64,000 bases of DNA, from positions 124,001-188,000 of the forward strand of contig PHBW01000002.1 in assembly GCA_002840715.1 (NCBI GenBank). Direction: 5' to 3'. Each line of letters starts with the position of its first letter. The stretch's first letter is position 1. Source of the stretch: Chloroflexi bacterium HGW-Chloroflexi-4 (GTDB lineage: Bacteria > Chloroflexota > Anaerolineae > Anaerolineales > Anaerolineaceae). Shown here piece after piece: positions 1 through 7,291 of this stretch. The notes beneath the pieces are model-generated. The model did no database searches. It was given only the letters and a program-made list of their open reading frames with translations, and was not told where the DNA came from. The position numbers and the translations under genes are program-made.

Positions 1-1712
1 ATCAATCCAAAAAGAAGACTAATTCAGCAGATGACGTTGATAAATTTCAATCTGATATTTTAACGAAAGATGGTCACAAGATTAGAGTTGAAGTCTCACA
101 TTTATTCTTTCATCATGATTCTCAATCGGTTTCCTGCTATATTACTAAAAATATTTCAGAACAATTAATATCAACAACATTACTAGAAATAAACTCAACC
201 GTGTCATCATCACTAAATCTGGTTGAGGTCTTTGATTCATTATTGGTCGAATTGAGAAAATTAATCCCATATGATGGTGGAAATATCATGAAAGTCGGTG
301 ATAAAAACGTTAGTATCACCAGAACGTTAGGGTATGATGACTTTGATAAAAATCTTCCCAAATTTCTTTATAACTTAAACTTTGATATTGAGTCAACCAG
401 GAACATAAAAGAAATCATTGATGACAAAGAACCCATTATTATTCAAAACACAGTGGAAATCCCTTATTGGAATCGCAATTCGGTCAGTGATTTGTTTCGA
501 AGTTGGATAGGGGTTCCGATCATTATTGATAATAAAGTCAATGCCATCATCAGCCTGGATAAAGTTGAGCCAAATTACTTCACAGAAGAACACGCATTTA
601 TTTTAACTATTTTTGCAAACCAAGCTGCTTCAGCCATTCGAAATGCAAAATATTTTAAAGATGCCTCGCAAGCAGTCAACCGTTTTTTGACCCTTTATCA
701 ATTAAGTCAAATTATTAGCGTCAATATTAGAACTGAAGATATTTATCCATCTATCCATCAGGCAGTCTCAGAATTGATGGAAACTGAATTCTTCAGTATT
801 GCGCTGTATGATTCCAATGCACAAACGATAACCGATGTTTATATGATCGATAACGGTCAACCACAAAAACTCTCCACTCGACCACTTGAAAAAGGTTTAT
901 ACGCAACTGCCTTAAAGAGTGGAAATTCTTTGTTTTTTAACACTTTTGATTCAGATATAGCACAAGATTTGGGTGCAGTGATAGTAGGAGATGAAACCGA
1001 TCCAGAAATATCCCAATCCATTCTTATTGTGCCATTAAAAATTGGAGCAAAGAGTATTGGTGTGATCTCGGCTCAAAGTTATAAACCAAACATGTATAAT
1101 ACTTCAGACAAAGAAACATTGGAATTATTAGCCGCCAATGTTGCCATTGCGATAGAAAACGCCCGCCTATTCGATGAGGTTCAAAAATTAGCAATTACAG
1201 ATCCGCTCACCCACCTTTATAATCGGCGAAAATTTGAAGAATTGGCAATCAAAGAATTTGATCGATCGGTTAGATATAACCGCCCTTTATGTGTCATTAT
1301 GATAGATTTAGATCAATTTAAGTTGATCAATGATAAATTCGGCCACCTCATCGGTGATCAAGTTTTGGTATCTGTCGCTGATTTATGCAAAAATGACCTA
1401 AGGAATATTGATATCCTTGCTCGTTATGGTGGAGAAGAATTCGTGATCGTTATGCCAGAAACCTCTGCCACTCAAGCCCTTTTAATTGCCGAAAGGTTAA
1501 GGCATGATTTTGAAAATAATCCTGTTCACACTATTCATGGACAAATTTCCATTAAGATCAGCCTTGGTTTGGCCGAGTTAAATAAGAGCTGTAAGACACT
1601 GGAAGAATTAATTGATCGCGCTGATAGAGCATTATACGAATCAAAACACAATGGCCGAAATCAGTCTACAATTTGGGAAAAACATTTCAGTAAAAAATTA
1701 CATCCATCATAA
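1..1712 (+). CDS. PAS-GAF-GAF-GGDEF diguanylate cyclase, 5' end outside window
   Basis: Sensor enzyme expected to make cyclic di-GMP from two GTP in the cytoplasm. The frame is open from base 3 with no stop, so the GTG at 201 is an internal valine and the gene starts before the window. The first ~55 codons look like the end of a PAS domain (DGHKIRVEVS, then ITKNISEQ, the usual PAS-to-next-domain junction). Counting from the GTG, two GAF domains follow (about 5-145 and 165-325), then GGDEF (about 335-495). The active-site motif is GGEEF near residue 410. An inhibitory-site RxxD (RNID) lies exactly five residues before it, so product inhibition is probably intact. DPLTHLYNRR marks the start of the cyclase domain. 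No membrane segment is visible in the part seen. The cyclase assignment is firm; the ligands of PAS and GAF cannot be told. Confidence 0.93.
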   Translation, partial: QSKKKTNSADDVDKFQSDILTKDGHKIRVEVSHLFFHHDSQSVSCYITKNISEQLISTTLLEINSTVSSSLNLVEVFDSLLVELRKLIPYDGGNIMKVGDKNVSITRTLGYDDFDKNLPKFLYNLNFDIESTRNIKEIIDDKEPIIIQNTVEIPYWNRNSVSDLFRSWIGVPIIIDNKVNAIISLDKVEPNYFTEEHAFILTIFANQAASAIRNAKYFKDASQAVNRFLTLYQLSQIISVNIRTEDIYPSIHQAVSELMETEFFSIALYDSNAQTITDVYMIDNGQPQKLSTRPLEKGLYATALKSGNSLFFNTFDSDIAQDLGAVIVGDETDPEISQSILIVPLKIGAKSIGVISAQSYKPNMYNTSDKETLELLAANVAIAIENARLFDEVQKLAITDPLTHLYNRRKFEELAIKEFDRSVRYNRPLCVIMIDLDQFKLINDKFGHLIGDQVLVSVADLCKNDLRNIDILARYGGEEFVIVMPETSATQALLIAERLRHDFENNPVHTIHGQISIKISLGLAELNKSCKTLEELIDRADRALYESKHNGRNQSTIWEKHFSKKLHPS

Positions 1713-1775
1713 TACTTGAAATGGATGCCAAAAAAGTGTAAAGTAATGATATAAAGTAATAATATCGGTAGGTTA

Positions 1776-2387
1776 ATGTCTATGATTGGTAATATATCAT
1801 CCATCTATTCTCAAAACAATCTGACATTGGCAAATGTCAATGCGATAAATAATGTTGCAATGACCGACAAGTCAAAAGACAACTCCAATAATCAAGACGT
1901 AATAAAAGAGAATTTACAATCCACGAAGGTGACCATCTCTGAAGAGGCTCAAAGAAGACTTTCAGTGGATAAGGAATCTCAAGGCGGTGAAAAAACTGAA
2001 TCAACATCCGGTCTCAGTCAACTTTCTTCCGAAGAATCTCAACAAGTTGCGGAACTAAAATCCCGCGACCAGGAAGTTCGAACACACGAAATGGCTCATA
2101 TGATGGTGGGCGGCAATCTGGTGCGAAAAGGCGCCAGCTATACTTATCAAACCGGACCCGATGGACAGCGCTATGCAGTGGGTGGCGAGGTATCCATCGA
2201 TTCGAGTGCAGTCAGCGGGGATCCGTCTGCCACCATCCGCAAAATGCAGCAGGTCAAACGCGCAGCGCTTGCCCCGGCAGAACCTTCCAGTCAAGACCGA
2301 GCGGTTGCAGCAGCCGCCGCTCAAACCGAAGCCGCTGCCCGCCAGGAAATGATGCAGCAAACCAACGAAGCCACAAAAGCAGAATAA
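1776..2387 (+). CDS. SprA-related putative metalloprotease
   Basis: Small protein of 203 residues. The N-terminal ~90 residues are polar and Asn/Ser/Gln rich with no signal peptide. The C-terminal half resembles the SprA-related / CJM1_0395 family of putative metalloproteases. It contains HEMAH (residues 104-108), an HExxH zinc motif, followed by MMVGG, a YTYQTGPDGQRYAVGGEV segment and an alanine-rich helical tail, all typical of that family as I remember it. Substrate and role are unknown for the family. The start at 1776 (ATG TCT ATG) has a weak GGTAGG before it; the second ATG at 1782 is possible. It is a single gene between the cyclase and a terminator at 2410. Family match good; activity is inferred from the motif only. 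Confidence 0.75.
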   Translation: MSMIGNISSIYSQNNLTLANVNAINNVAMTDKSKDNSNNQDVIKENLQSTKVTISEEAQRRLSVDKESQGGEKTESTSGLSQLSSEESQQVAELKSRDQEVRTHEMAHMMVGGNLVRKGASYTYQTGPDGQRYAVGGEVSIDSSAVSGDPSATIRKMQQVKRAALAPAEPSSQDRAVAAAAAQTEAAARQEMMQQTNEATKAE

Positions 2388-2409
2388 CAAGCTTTGGTAT
2401 TCATTATTG

Positions 2410-2433
2410 GTCACGGGAATCCGTGACTTTTTT
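2410..2433 (+). terminator. Rho-independent terminator after the SprA-like gene
   Basis: GTCACGG and CCGTGAC form a perfect 7-bp stem with a GAAT loop, followed directly by six T. It separates the metalloprotease gene from the PadR promoter 14 bases further on. Confidence 0.85.
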
Positions 2434-2446
2434 AATTCATTCCCCC

Positions 2447-2488
2447 TTGACAACCCAATTAATCTGCCTATAATAATTAATTATTATA
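2447..2488 (+). promoter_or_regulatory. PadR promoter with 20-bp perfect palindrome over the -10
   Basis: The -35 TTGACA (2447-2452) and -10 TATAAT (2469-2474) are consensus with a 16-bp spacer. From 2469 to 2488 the sequence is a perfect 20-bp AT-only palindrome that begins with the -10 box itself. A dimeric regulator bound there would cover the -10 and start site, which fits repression by the PadR protein encoded just downstream. The palindrome is read directly; its use as the PadR operator is inferred. Confidence 0.7.
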
Positions 2489-2504
2489 CAGTAGAGTATT
2501 TATC

Positions 2505-3086
2505 ATGTCTGTCCGTCACTCACTCTTAGGTCTGCTTGCCCAAAAACCTCGCTATGGTTACGAACTGTGCGCGGGGTTCACTGCGCTTGTCGGCGGCAAA
2601 GAAAACTGGGATGTCAAACCAGCTCAGATCTACACCACCTTGGCACGAATGGTCGAAAGCGGGCTGGTGATCTTCAACAACCTCAACGGACAGCAGAGCA
2701 AAGGCGAATACACCATCACACCCAAAGGGCACTATGAGTTAATGGATTGGTTTCGTTCGAGCGATATCGAAGAACCTCATCAGGATCCCTTCTATCTCAA
2801 ACTGATGCTTTCACTCGAACTGGATGAAGTGGATGCTTCGCGGCTTATCGTCATTCAGCGCGCAGCGCTCTATCAAGAACTTCATCGCATCACCGAACAA
2901 CGCCAGGCGCTCGACCCTCATAATCAACTGGCCCAAATGATGTTGATGGATAAATCAGCCATGCATCTTGAGGCTGATCTGCGCTGGTTGGATATGATTG
3001 AATCCCGATTAGACGAAGTTCAACGGCAGCCCTCCCCTAAACCAGCCATGCGTCCTCGCGGGAGACCACCGAGTCAAAGCGCATGA
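2505..3086 (+). CDS. PadR-family transcriptional regulator
   Basis: DNA-binding repressor of 193 residues. The N-terminal winged helix (about 3-80, starting SVRHSLLGLLAQKPRYGYEL) is classic PadR, including the wing region GEYTITPKG. The C-terminal part (about 95-175) is the helical dimerisation domain; the tail is Pro/Arg rich (RPRGRPPSQ). PadR proteins usually repress a neighbouring membrane protein or drug-efflux gene and are released by a ligand. Here the next two genes on the same strand, 50 bases on, are a MacB-type ABC pair, so it probably controls itself and that pair through the palindrome over its promoter. No good ribosome binding site precedes the ATG. Confidence 0.92.
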   Translation: MSVRHSLLGLLAQKPRYGYELCAGFTALVGGKENWDVKPAQIYTTLARMVESGLVIFNNLNGQQSKGEYTITPKGHYELMDWFRSSDIEEPHQDPFYLKLMLSLELDEVDASRLIVIQRAALYQELHRITEQRQALDPHNQLAQMMLMDKSAMHLEADLRWLDMIESRLDEVQRQPSPKPAMRPRGRPPSQSA

Positions 3087-3137
3087 CCACTTACGTTATT
3101 TTATTCGTTTCAAAAACATACAACAAGGAGAAGTAAA

Positions 3138-3875
3138 ATGGCAACAATCGAAGTAAAAAACCTCAGTAAAGTCTATGGAAGCGGAGAAACAAAAGTCACC
3201 GCTTTGGATTCAGTGAACGTAACTATTGAACAAGGGCAATTCGTAGCCGTGATGGGCCCGAGCGGATGCGGAAAATCCACCCTTCTGCACCTGATCGGAG
3301 GGTTGGATCGCCCCACAGACGGCAGTGTCTTCATCGAAGGCAGCGACATCTCAAAGATGAGCGATAAAACCCTTACCGAACTGCGCCGTCGAAAAATGGG
3401 ATTCATTTTTCAGTTTTTCAACCTGATCCCTGTGCTGGATGCTATTGAAAACACAGCCCTGCCCCTGATCCTGGATGGCGTGAAACCTGAACTTGCCCGC
3501 ACCAAAGCCAGTGAATGGCTCAGCCGTAATAAACTGGATGGTCGCGGCAAACACCGCCCTGATGAACTCTCAGGTGGACAGCAGCAGCGCGTGGCCATTT
3601 CACGCGCCATGGTCTCTGACCCTGTCATCATTCTGGCAGATGAGCCCACCGGCAATCTCGATTCACGCAGCGGAGATGAAATCGCATCCACCCTGCGCAA
3701 GATTGTCACGGATTGGAAGCGAACAGTGTTGATGGTCACCCACGATCCCCGCATCGCAGCTTATGCTGACCGCATCATTTTCCTCAAAGACGGCAAAGTT
3801 GTGGATGACACCTTGTTAAATGGTTCAAATGGCGAGAATGCAAAACGCCTGAAAGAGAAAGTCGAGTCACTATGA
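3138..3875 (+). CDS. MacB/LolD-type ABC transporter ATP-binding protein
   Basis: Cytoplasmic ATPase of 245 residues that drives the FtsX-type permease encoded next to it. Walker A is GPSGCGKST (40-48), the Q-loop is in FIFQFFNLIP (89-98), the ABC signature is LSGGQ (144-148), Walker B is VIILADEPTGNLD with the catalytic Glu at 169, and the switch histidine is in MVTHD. The GNLD after Walker B and the MGFIFQ stretch are typical of the MacB/LolD/FtsE group, which moves lipoproteins, peptides or drugs, or transmits force to cell-wall enzymes, rather than importing solutes. An AAGGAG site precedes the ATG. The stop overlaps the next start (ATGA at 3872), so the two are translationally coupled. 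Confidence 0.94.
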   Translation: MATIEVKNLSKVYGSGETKVTALDSVNVTIEQGQFVAVMGPSGCGKSTLLHLIGGLDRPTDGSVFIEGSDISKMSDKTLTELRRRKMGFIFQFFNLIPVLDAIENTALPLILDGVKPELARTKASEWLSRNKLDGRGKHRPDELSGGQQQRVAISRAMVSDPVIILADEPTGNLDSRSGDEIASTLRKIVTDWKRTVLMVTHDPRIAAYADRIIFLKDGKVVDDTLLNGSNGENAKRLKEKVESL

Positions 3876-6409
3876 GAATCCAAATTTTATTAGCCTGGCG
3901 CTATTTATGGGGCCGCAAGCAGCGTATGGTGTTAACCACGCTGGCTGTGGTCTTCGGCGTCACTCTGTTGTTTGGCCTGAACGCCATGATCCCCGCCATG
4001 ATGGAATCTTTTCGGCATAACATGGTCACCACCGCCGGAAAAGTGGATATTTCCATCTCGAGCGAATCCAACAACCCGTTTGAAGAATCAGTCTTGAAAG
4101 ACTTAAGTGAGATTGAAGATATCAGCTTTTATACGGGTATCTTAACAAAGAATGTCGTGCTGCCCGAGTCTTTAGGCGGAACGGTGAATAAACTGACCGG
4201 TTCATCAGCAGTGACCGTTACTGGCGTGGATGTTGCCACGGCACAAAACGTGCGCAACTATTCGCTCATAGAAGGCCGTTTTCTTGAACCTAATGATACC
4301 AATGCAACTGTGATTCCGCAGCTTTTGGCAGACAAGATGGAGCTGAAAGTTGGTGACATCTTCACAATTCCGTCCAGTGAAGGTGTGTCAGACTTGAAGG
4401 TAGTTGGAATTCTTTCTCTCAGCGCATCTGCCGGATTGGATGAAATATTTGTTCCATTGCCGGATGCTCAAACCATTCTCAATCTGCCCCAAAAGATTAA
4501 CACCATTGATATTTTGATCAAATCTGGTGCAGACCGTGATGTTGTTGTATCTTCTGTCTTGTCAAAATTGGGTCCCAACTTCAAAAGCGGAGCCATTCAA
4601 ACAGGCGAGGAGTTAGCGTCCGCATTGACCATGGGTCAATCGATGATGTGGTTATTTGGTGTCATGGCATTGGCCATGGCCGGGTTCATCATCTTTAACA
4701 CCTTCCGCACTGTTGTGGCAGAACGCCGCCGCGATCTAGGCATGCTGCGAGCCATTGGCGCATCCAAGCAAACAATCATGGGCTTGATCATGGTTGAATC
4801 TCTGCTTCAAGGGATCATCGGCACTGGTTTGGGATTGATCTGCGGTTATCTTTTTAGCTATCTACTGGTTTCGGCAGTAGGAAATATTTTTGCAGGAATG
4901 CTACGCGTGACCATTGGCGCCCCTGTCATAACCACCGTCAATCTCATCGGTTCAATCTTGTTGGGTGTTGGCTTCACAGTTGGCAGCGGTTACTTTCCAG
5001 CCCGGTCTGCCATGAAGGTGACTCCTTTAGAAGCCATGCGGCCCACTCTGGGCAGCATCGAATACCGTCAGAATAACCGACGTGCAATTTGGGGGCTTGG
5101 CTTGCTTACTCTTTCGGTAGTTGGATTACTGCTCGGAAATGTCAGCATAGCCGGTCTTTCAGGCGTTGTTTTTCTGGTCGGAATCATCCTCATCGCTCCG
5201 GTGATGGTCAAGCCTGTGGCAGATATTTTTGGCAAACTGATTTCGTCGATCTACTCTCGTGAAGGCAAGCTGGCTCAAGGAAATCTAACCCGTCAGCCCT
5301 CTCGCGCAGCCATCACAGCATCTTCAATGATGATCGGTCTGGCCATCTGTATCGCCATGATGGCTATGATTACAAGTATTGAACACGGCTTCACTACCTA
5401 TTTGGATAAAAGCCTCGGCACAGACTACCTGCTAATGCCGCCGTCACTCGTTTTAGGCAGCGGTAACCTTGGTGTCAACCAGGGCTTTATCGAAAAGATC
5501 AAATCAATAGACGGCGTTGAAGAAGCTACATCACTGCGTTTGGCAACCAGCCAGGTGGATGGCACGACATTACAGCTCATTGGTATAGATCCATTGGTCT
5601 ACCCAAAAATTGCCGGACTTGAATTCAGCGAAGGCGACTCGGTTGAAGCTTATAAAGCTATGGAACAAGGTTCAGCCATCATAGTAAATGGCATTTTCGC
5701 GGTCACCAACAATGTGAAAACCGGAGATGTGTTATCGCTAAAATCGCCTCAAGGTGAGCGGAAATATACTGTGGTTGGCATCGGTTTTGATTATCTGAAT
5801 GCAAAAATATCCACAGGTTATGTTTCTCAATCTGATTTGGCAAAAGATTTCAACTCTGAAAGTGATTTACTGCTCTTGGTTAATCGCAAACCAGATGCCA
5901 CTGCTGAAGAAGTTACACCTGCCCTTCAGACGGTGATCAAAGAATTCCCGACCTTCAGTTTGATTGATTCAAACGAATTCAAGACTGAACAAATGGGAAT
6001 GTTCAAAATGGCAATGAGTGTGTTTTACATCATGGTGATCATGCTGGCAGTACCTGGATTAATTGCCATGGCCAATACGATGAGCATTAATGTCATCGAA
6101 CGCACGCGTGAAATAGGCATGCTGCGGGCTGTGGGTGCCACCCAGACTCAAGTAAAACGAATGGTTTTTGCTGAAAGCGTACTGCTGTCAGCGCTTGGCA
6201 CAACCATGGGGATTTTAGTGGGGCTCTTTCTCAGCTACCTGCTGGTCAAAGCCATTGGAGTGATTGGGTTTAGGACTGATTTCTTCTTCCCCACAAGTGG
6301 CATAATCGCATCAATTGTGGTTGGACTGGTTTTTGGCATCATTGCTGCCATGGTCCCCGCCAGGCAGGCAGCCAACACGGTAATCGTTGAGGCACTGCAA
6401 TACGAATAG
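3872..6409 (+). CDS. MacB/FtsX-type ABC permease with two permease modules
   Basis: Inner-membrane partner of the preceding ATPase, 845 residues. It has the doubled layout of long FtsX-family permeases: an N-terminal membrane helix (about 18-42), a first extracytoplasmic MacB-like domain (43-240), a three-helix FtsX block (about 255-400), two further helices (about 405-450), a second extracytoplasmic domain (about 485-690) and a final FtsX block (about 700-845). Both FtsX blocks carry the conserved ERRRDLGMLRAIGAS or ERTREIGMLRAVGAT loop that contacts the ATPase. In gram-positive-type bacteria such pairs are often tied to antimicrobial peptide or lipid stress. The substrate is unknown; PadR control upstream would fit an inducible efflux or stress system. 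Confidence 0.92.
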   Translation: MRIQILLAWRYLWGRKQRMVLTTLAVVFGVTLLFGLNAMIPAMMESFRHNMVTTAGKVDISISSESNNPFEESVLKDLSEIEDISFYTGILTKNVVLPESLGGTVNKLTGSSAVTVTGVDVATAQNVRNYSLIEGRFLEPNDTNATVIPQLLADKMELKVGDIFTIPSSEGVSDLKVVGILSLSASAGLDEIFVPLPDAQTILNLPQKINTIDILIKSGADRDVVVSSVLSKLGPNFKSGAIQTGEELASALTMGQSMMWLFGVMALAMAGFIIFNTFRTVVAERRRDLGMLRAIGASKQTIMGLIMVESLLQGIIGTGLGLICGYLFSYLLVSAVGNIFAGMLRVTIGAPVITTVNLIGSILLGVGFTVGSGYFPARSAMKVTPLEAMRPTLGSIEYRQNNRRAIWGLGLLTLSVVGLLLGNVSIAGLSGVVFLVGIILIAPVMVKPVADIFGKLISSIYSREGKLAQGNLTRQPSRAAITASSMMIGLAICIAMMAMITSIEHGFTTYLDKSLGTDYLLMPPSLVLGSGNLGVNQGFIEKIKSIDGVEEATSLRLATSQVDGTTLQLIGIDPLVYPKIAGLEFSEGDSVEAYKAMEQGSAIIVNGIFAVTNNVKTGDVLSLKSPQGERKYTVVGIGFDYLNAKISTGYVSQSDLAKDFNSESDLLLLVNRKPDATAEEVTPALQTVIKEFPTFSLIDSNEFKTEQMGMFKMAMSVFYIMVIMLAVPGLIAMANTMSINVIERTREIGMLRAVGATQTQVKRMVFAESVLLSALGTTMGILVGLFLSYLLVKAIGVIGFRTDFFFPTSGIIASIVVGLVFGIIAAMVPARQAANTVIVEALQYE

Positions 6410-6419
6410 CTGGTTTTTG

Positions 6420-6453
6420 CAACCCTGACAAGGGCATACCCTTGTCAGGGTTG
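6420..6453. terminator. Strong hairpin between convergent genes
   Basis: A perfect 15-bp stem (CAACCCTGACAAGGG and its complement) with a CATA loop lies 10 bases after the permease stop and 11 bases before the end of the minus-strand membrane gene. No T-run follows on either strand, so it may stabilise RNA 3' ends or slow polymerase rather than act as a classic terminator. Confidence 0.6.
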
Positions 6454-6464
6454 GGGATGGAGGG

Positions 6465-6914
6465 TCAATAGATACTCTCGTAACGAACCAGGCAAATTAC
6501 ATATACAGTTCCAGTAATTACAACAATTCCTGCAAGAATCCACCATATCAAATCAGTTGAGAGAGAATTCTCTGTTGCGCCGACCATAAGAAGAAAAAGG
6601 TAGGTCAGTGAAATACCTATTTTGAATGCATTATTACCAGATCGGTATTGAATCCACAATTTCCGTTCATCCATGCTTTCGACTCTGGCTTTATGCAGTG
6701 CTTCAGGGTTCCTTGTGTAGCGAAAATATTGAATCAAATTCCATCCGCCCACTACTGCAAGAAATAATCCTATTCCCTCAACAAGATGTAGAAAGGGTTG
6801 CCAGGTGGAAGAGTAAAAATTTATGCCGCCGATGACAAAAAGGAGGATGCCTGATCCAAGTGTGATTCCACCTTTTATCAATTCTGGATTTGGATTAGTT
6901 TTTGGGTTTTTCAT
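6465..6914 (-). CDS. Four-helix membrane protein paired with XRE regulator
   Basis: Hypothetical membrane protein of 149 residues. Four hydrophobic stretches are visible (about 17-36, 44-64, 96-115 and 122-142), with a charged cytoplasmic-looking loop (RNPEALHKARVESMDERKLW) between the second pair. It starts 5 bases after the stop of the small HTH gene, with AAGGA before the ATG, so the two form an operon. Small XRE proteins of this kind often sit beside a DUF-type membrane protein with four helices and similar loops, but the job of such pairs is not established. The shared promoter is probably autoregulated by the HTH partner. Confidence 0.75.
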   Translation of the reverse strand: MKNPKTNPNPELIKGGITLGSGILLFVIGGINFYSSTWQPFLHLVEGIGLFLAVVGGWNLIQYFRYTRNPEALHKARVESMDERKLWIQYRSGNNAFKIGISLTYLFLLMVGATENSLSTDLIWWILAGIVVITGTVYVICLVRYESIY

Positions 6915-6919
6915 TTTGA

Positions 6920-7117
6920 TTATCCTTCTTCATATATGAATATTTCTTCTATGGTCAATCCAAACAATCGAGCAGTTTTAAAAGCCAGTATAATGGACGG
7001 GTTATAGCGCCCTTGTTCGAGTGAAATAATGGTTTGGCGCGAAACCTCCAGCTTCTCTGCTAACTCTTGCTGGGTGAAACCATTTTTTATACGTAATTCT
7101 TCAAGTATATTCTTCAT
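6920..7117 (-). CDS. Small XRE-family regulator (HTH only)
   Basis: A 65-residue protein that is almost only a helix-turn-helix of the Xre/Cro type. Helix 2 and the recognition helix are seen in FTQQELAEKLEVSRQTIISLEQG (about 14-36), followed by a helix and a short acidic tail. Such YgzD-like proteins bind a palindrome at their own promoter. Two copies of a 16-bp palindrome flank the -35 and -10 of its promoter. AGGTG lies 6 bases before the ATG. It is the first gene of a two-gene operon with a membrane protein. Confidence 0.9.
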   Translation of the reverse strand: MKNILEELRIKNGFTQQELAEKLEVSRQTIISLEQGRYNPSIILAFKTARLFGLTIEEIFIYEEG

Positions 7118-7154
7118 GCTTCACCTGCATTTTAAATTTGTGTGCACCATTTTT

Positions 7155-7212
7155 GTAAAGCTAGCTTTACATAGTATATATTGTTTTTTTACAAATGTCA
7201 AGCTAGCTTTAC
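7155..7212 (-). promoter_or_regulatory. Consensus promoter bracketed by two 16-bp operators
   Basis: On the minus strand a -35 TTGACA (7201-7196) and a -10 TATACT (7178-7173) are 17 bp apart. A perfect palindrome GTAAAGCTAGCTTTAC lies at 7155-7170, just past the -10, and a one-mismatch copy (GTCAAGCTAGCTTTAC) at 7197-7212 overlaps the -35. Their centres are 42 bp apart, four helical turns, so two dimers could bind the same face. The layout fits autorepression by the 65-residue XRE protein. Confidence 0.8.
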
Positions 7213-7225
7213 TTTTATTATTGAA

Positions 7226-7260
7226 ATAATAAAAAGGATAGGTTTTTAGGCCTATCCTTT
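7226..7260 (-). terminator. Terminator of the M23 lipoprotein gene
   Basis: AAAGGATAGG and CCTATCCTTT (7233-7242 and 7251-7260) form a 10-bp stem. On the minus strand it is followed by TTTATTATTTC, a T-rich tail. It lies 32 bases past the stop of the 7292 gene. Confidence 0.8.
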
Positions 7261-7291
7261 GCTGAATTCTGAAAAATCTAATTTCCGAACT

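Noticed and set aside
2055-2453. 132-codon minus-strand frame over the SprA-like gene
   Set aside because: It runs over the terminator and lies antisense to HExxH; no ribosome site.
6554-6575. AGAGAGAATTCTCT palindrome
   Set aside because: It lies within the coding region of the four-helix membrane protein and has no promoter near it, so it is probably chance.
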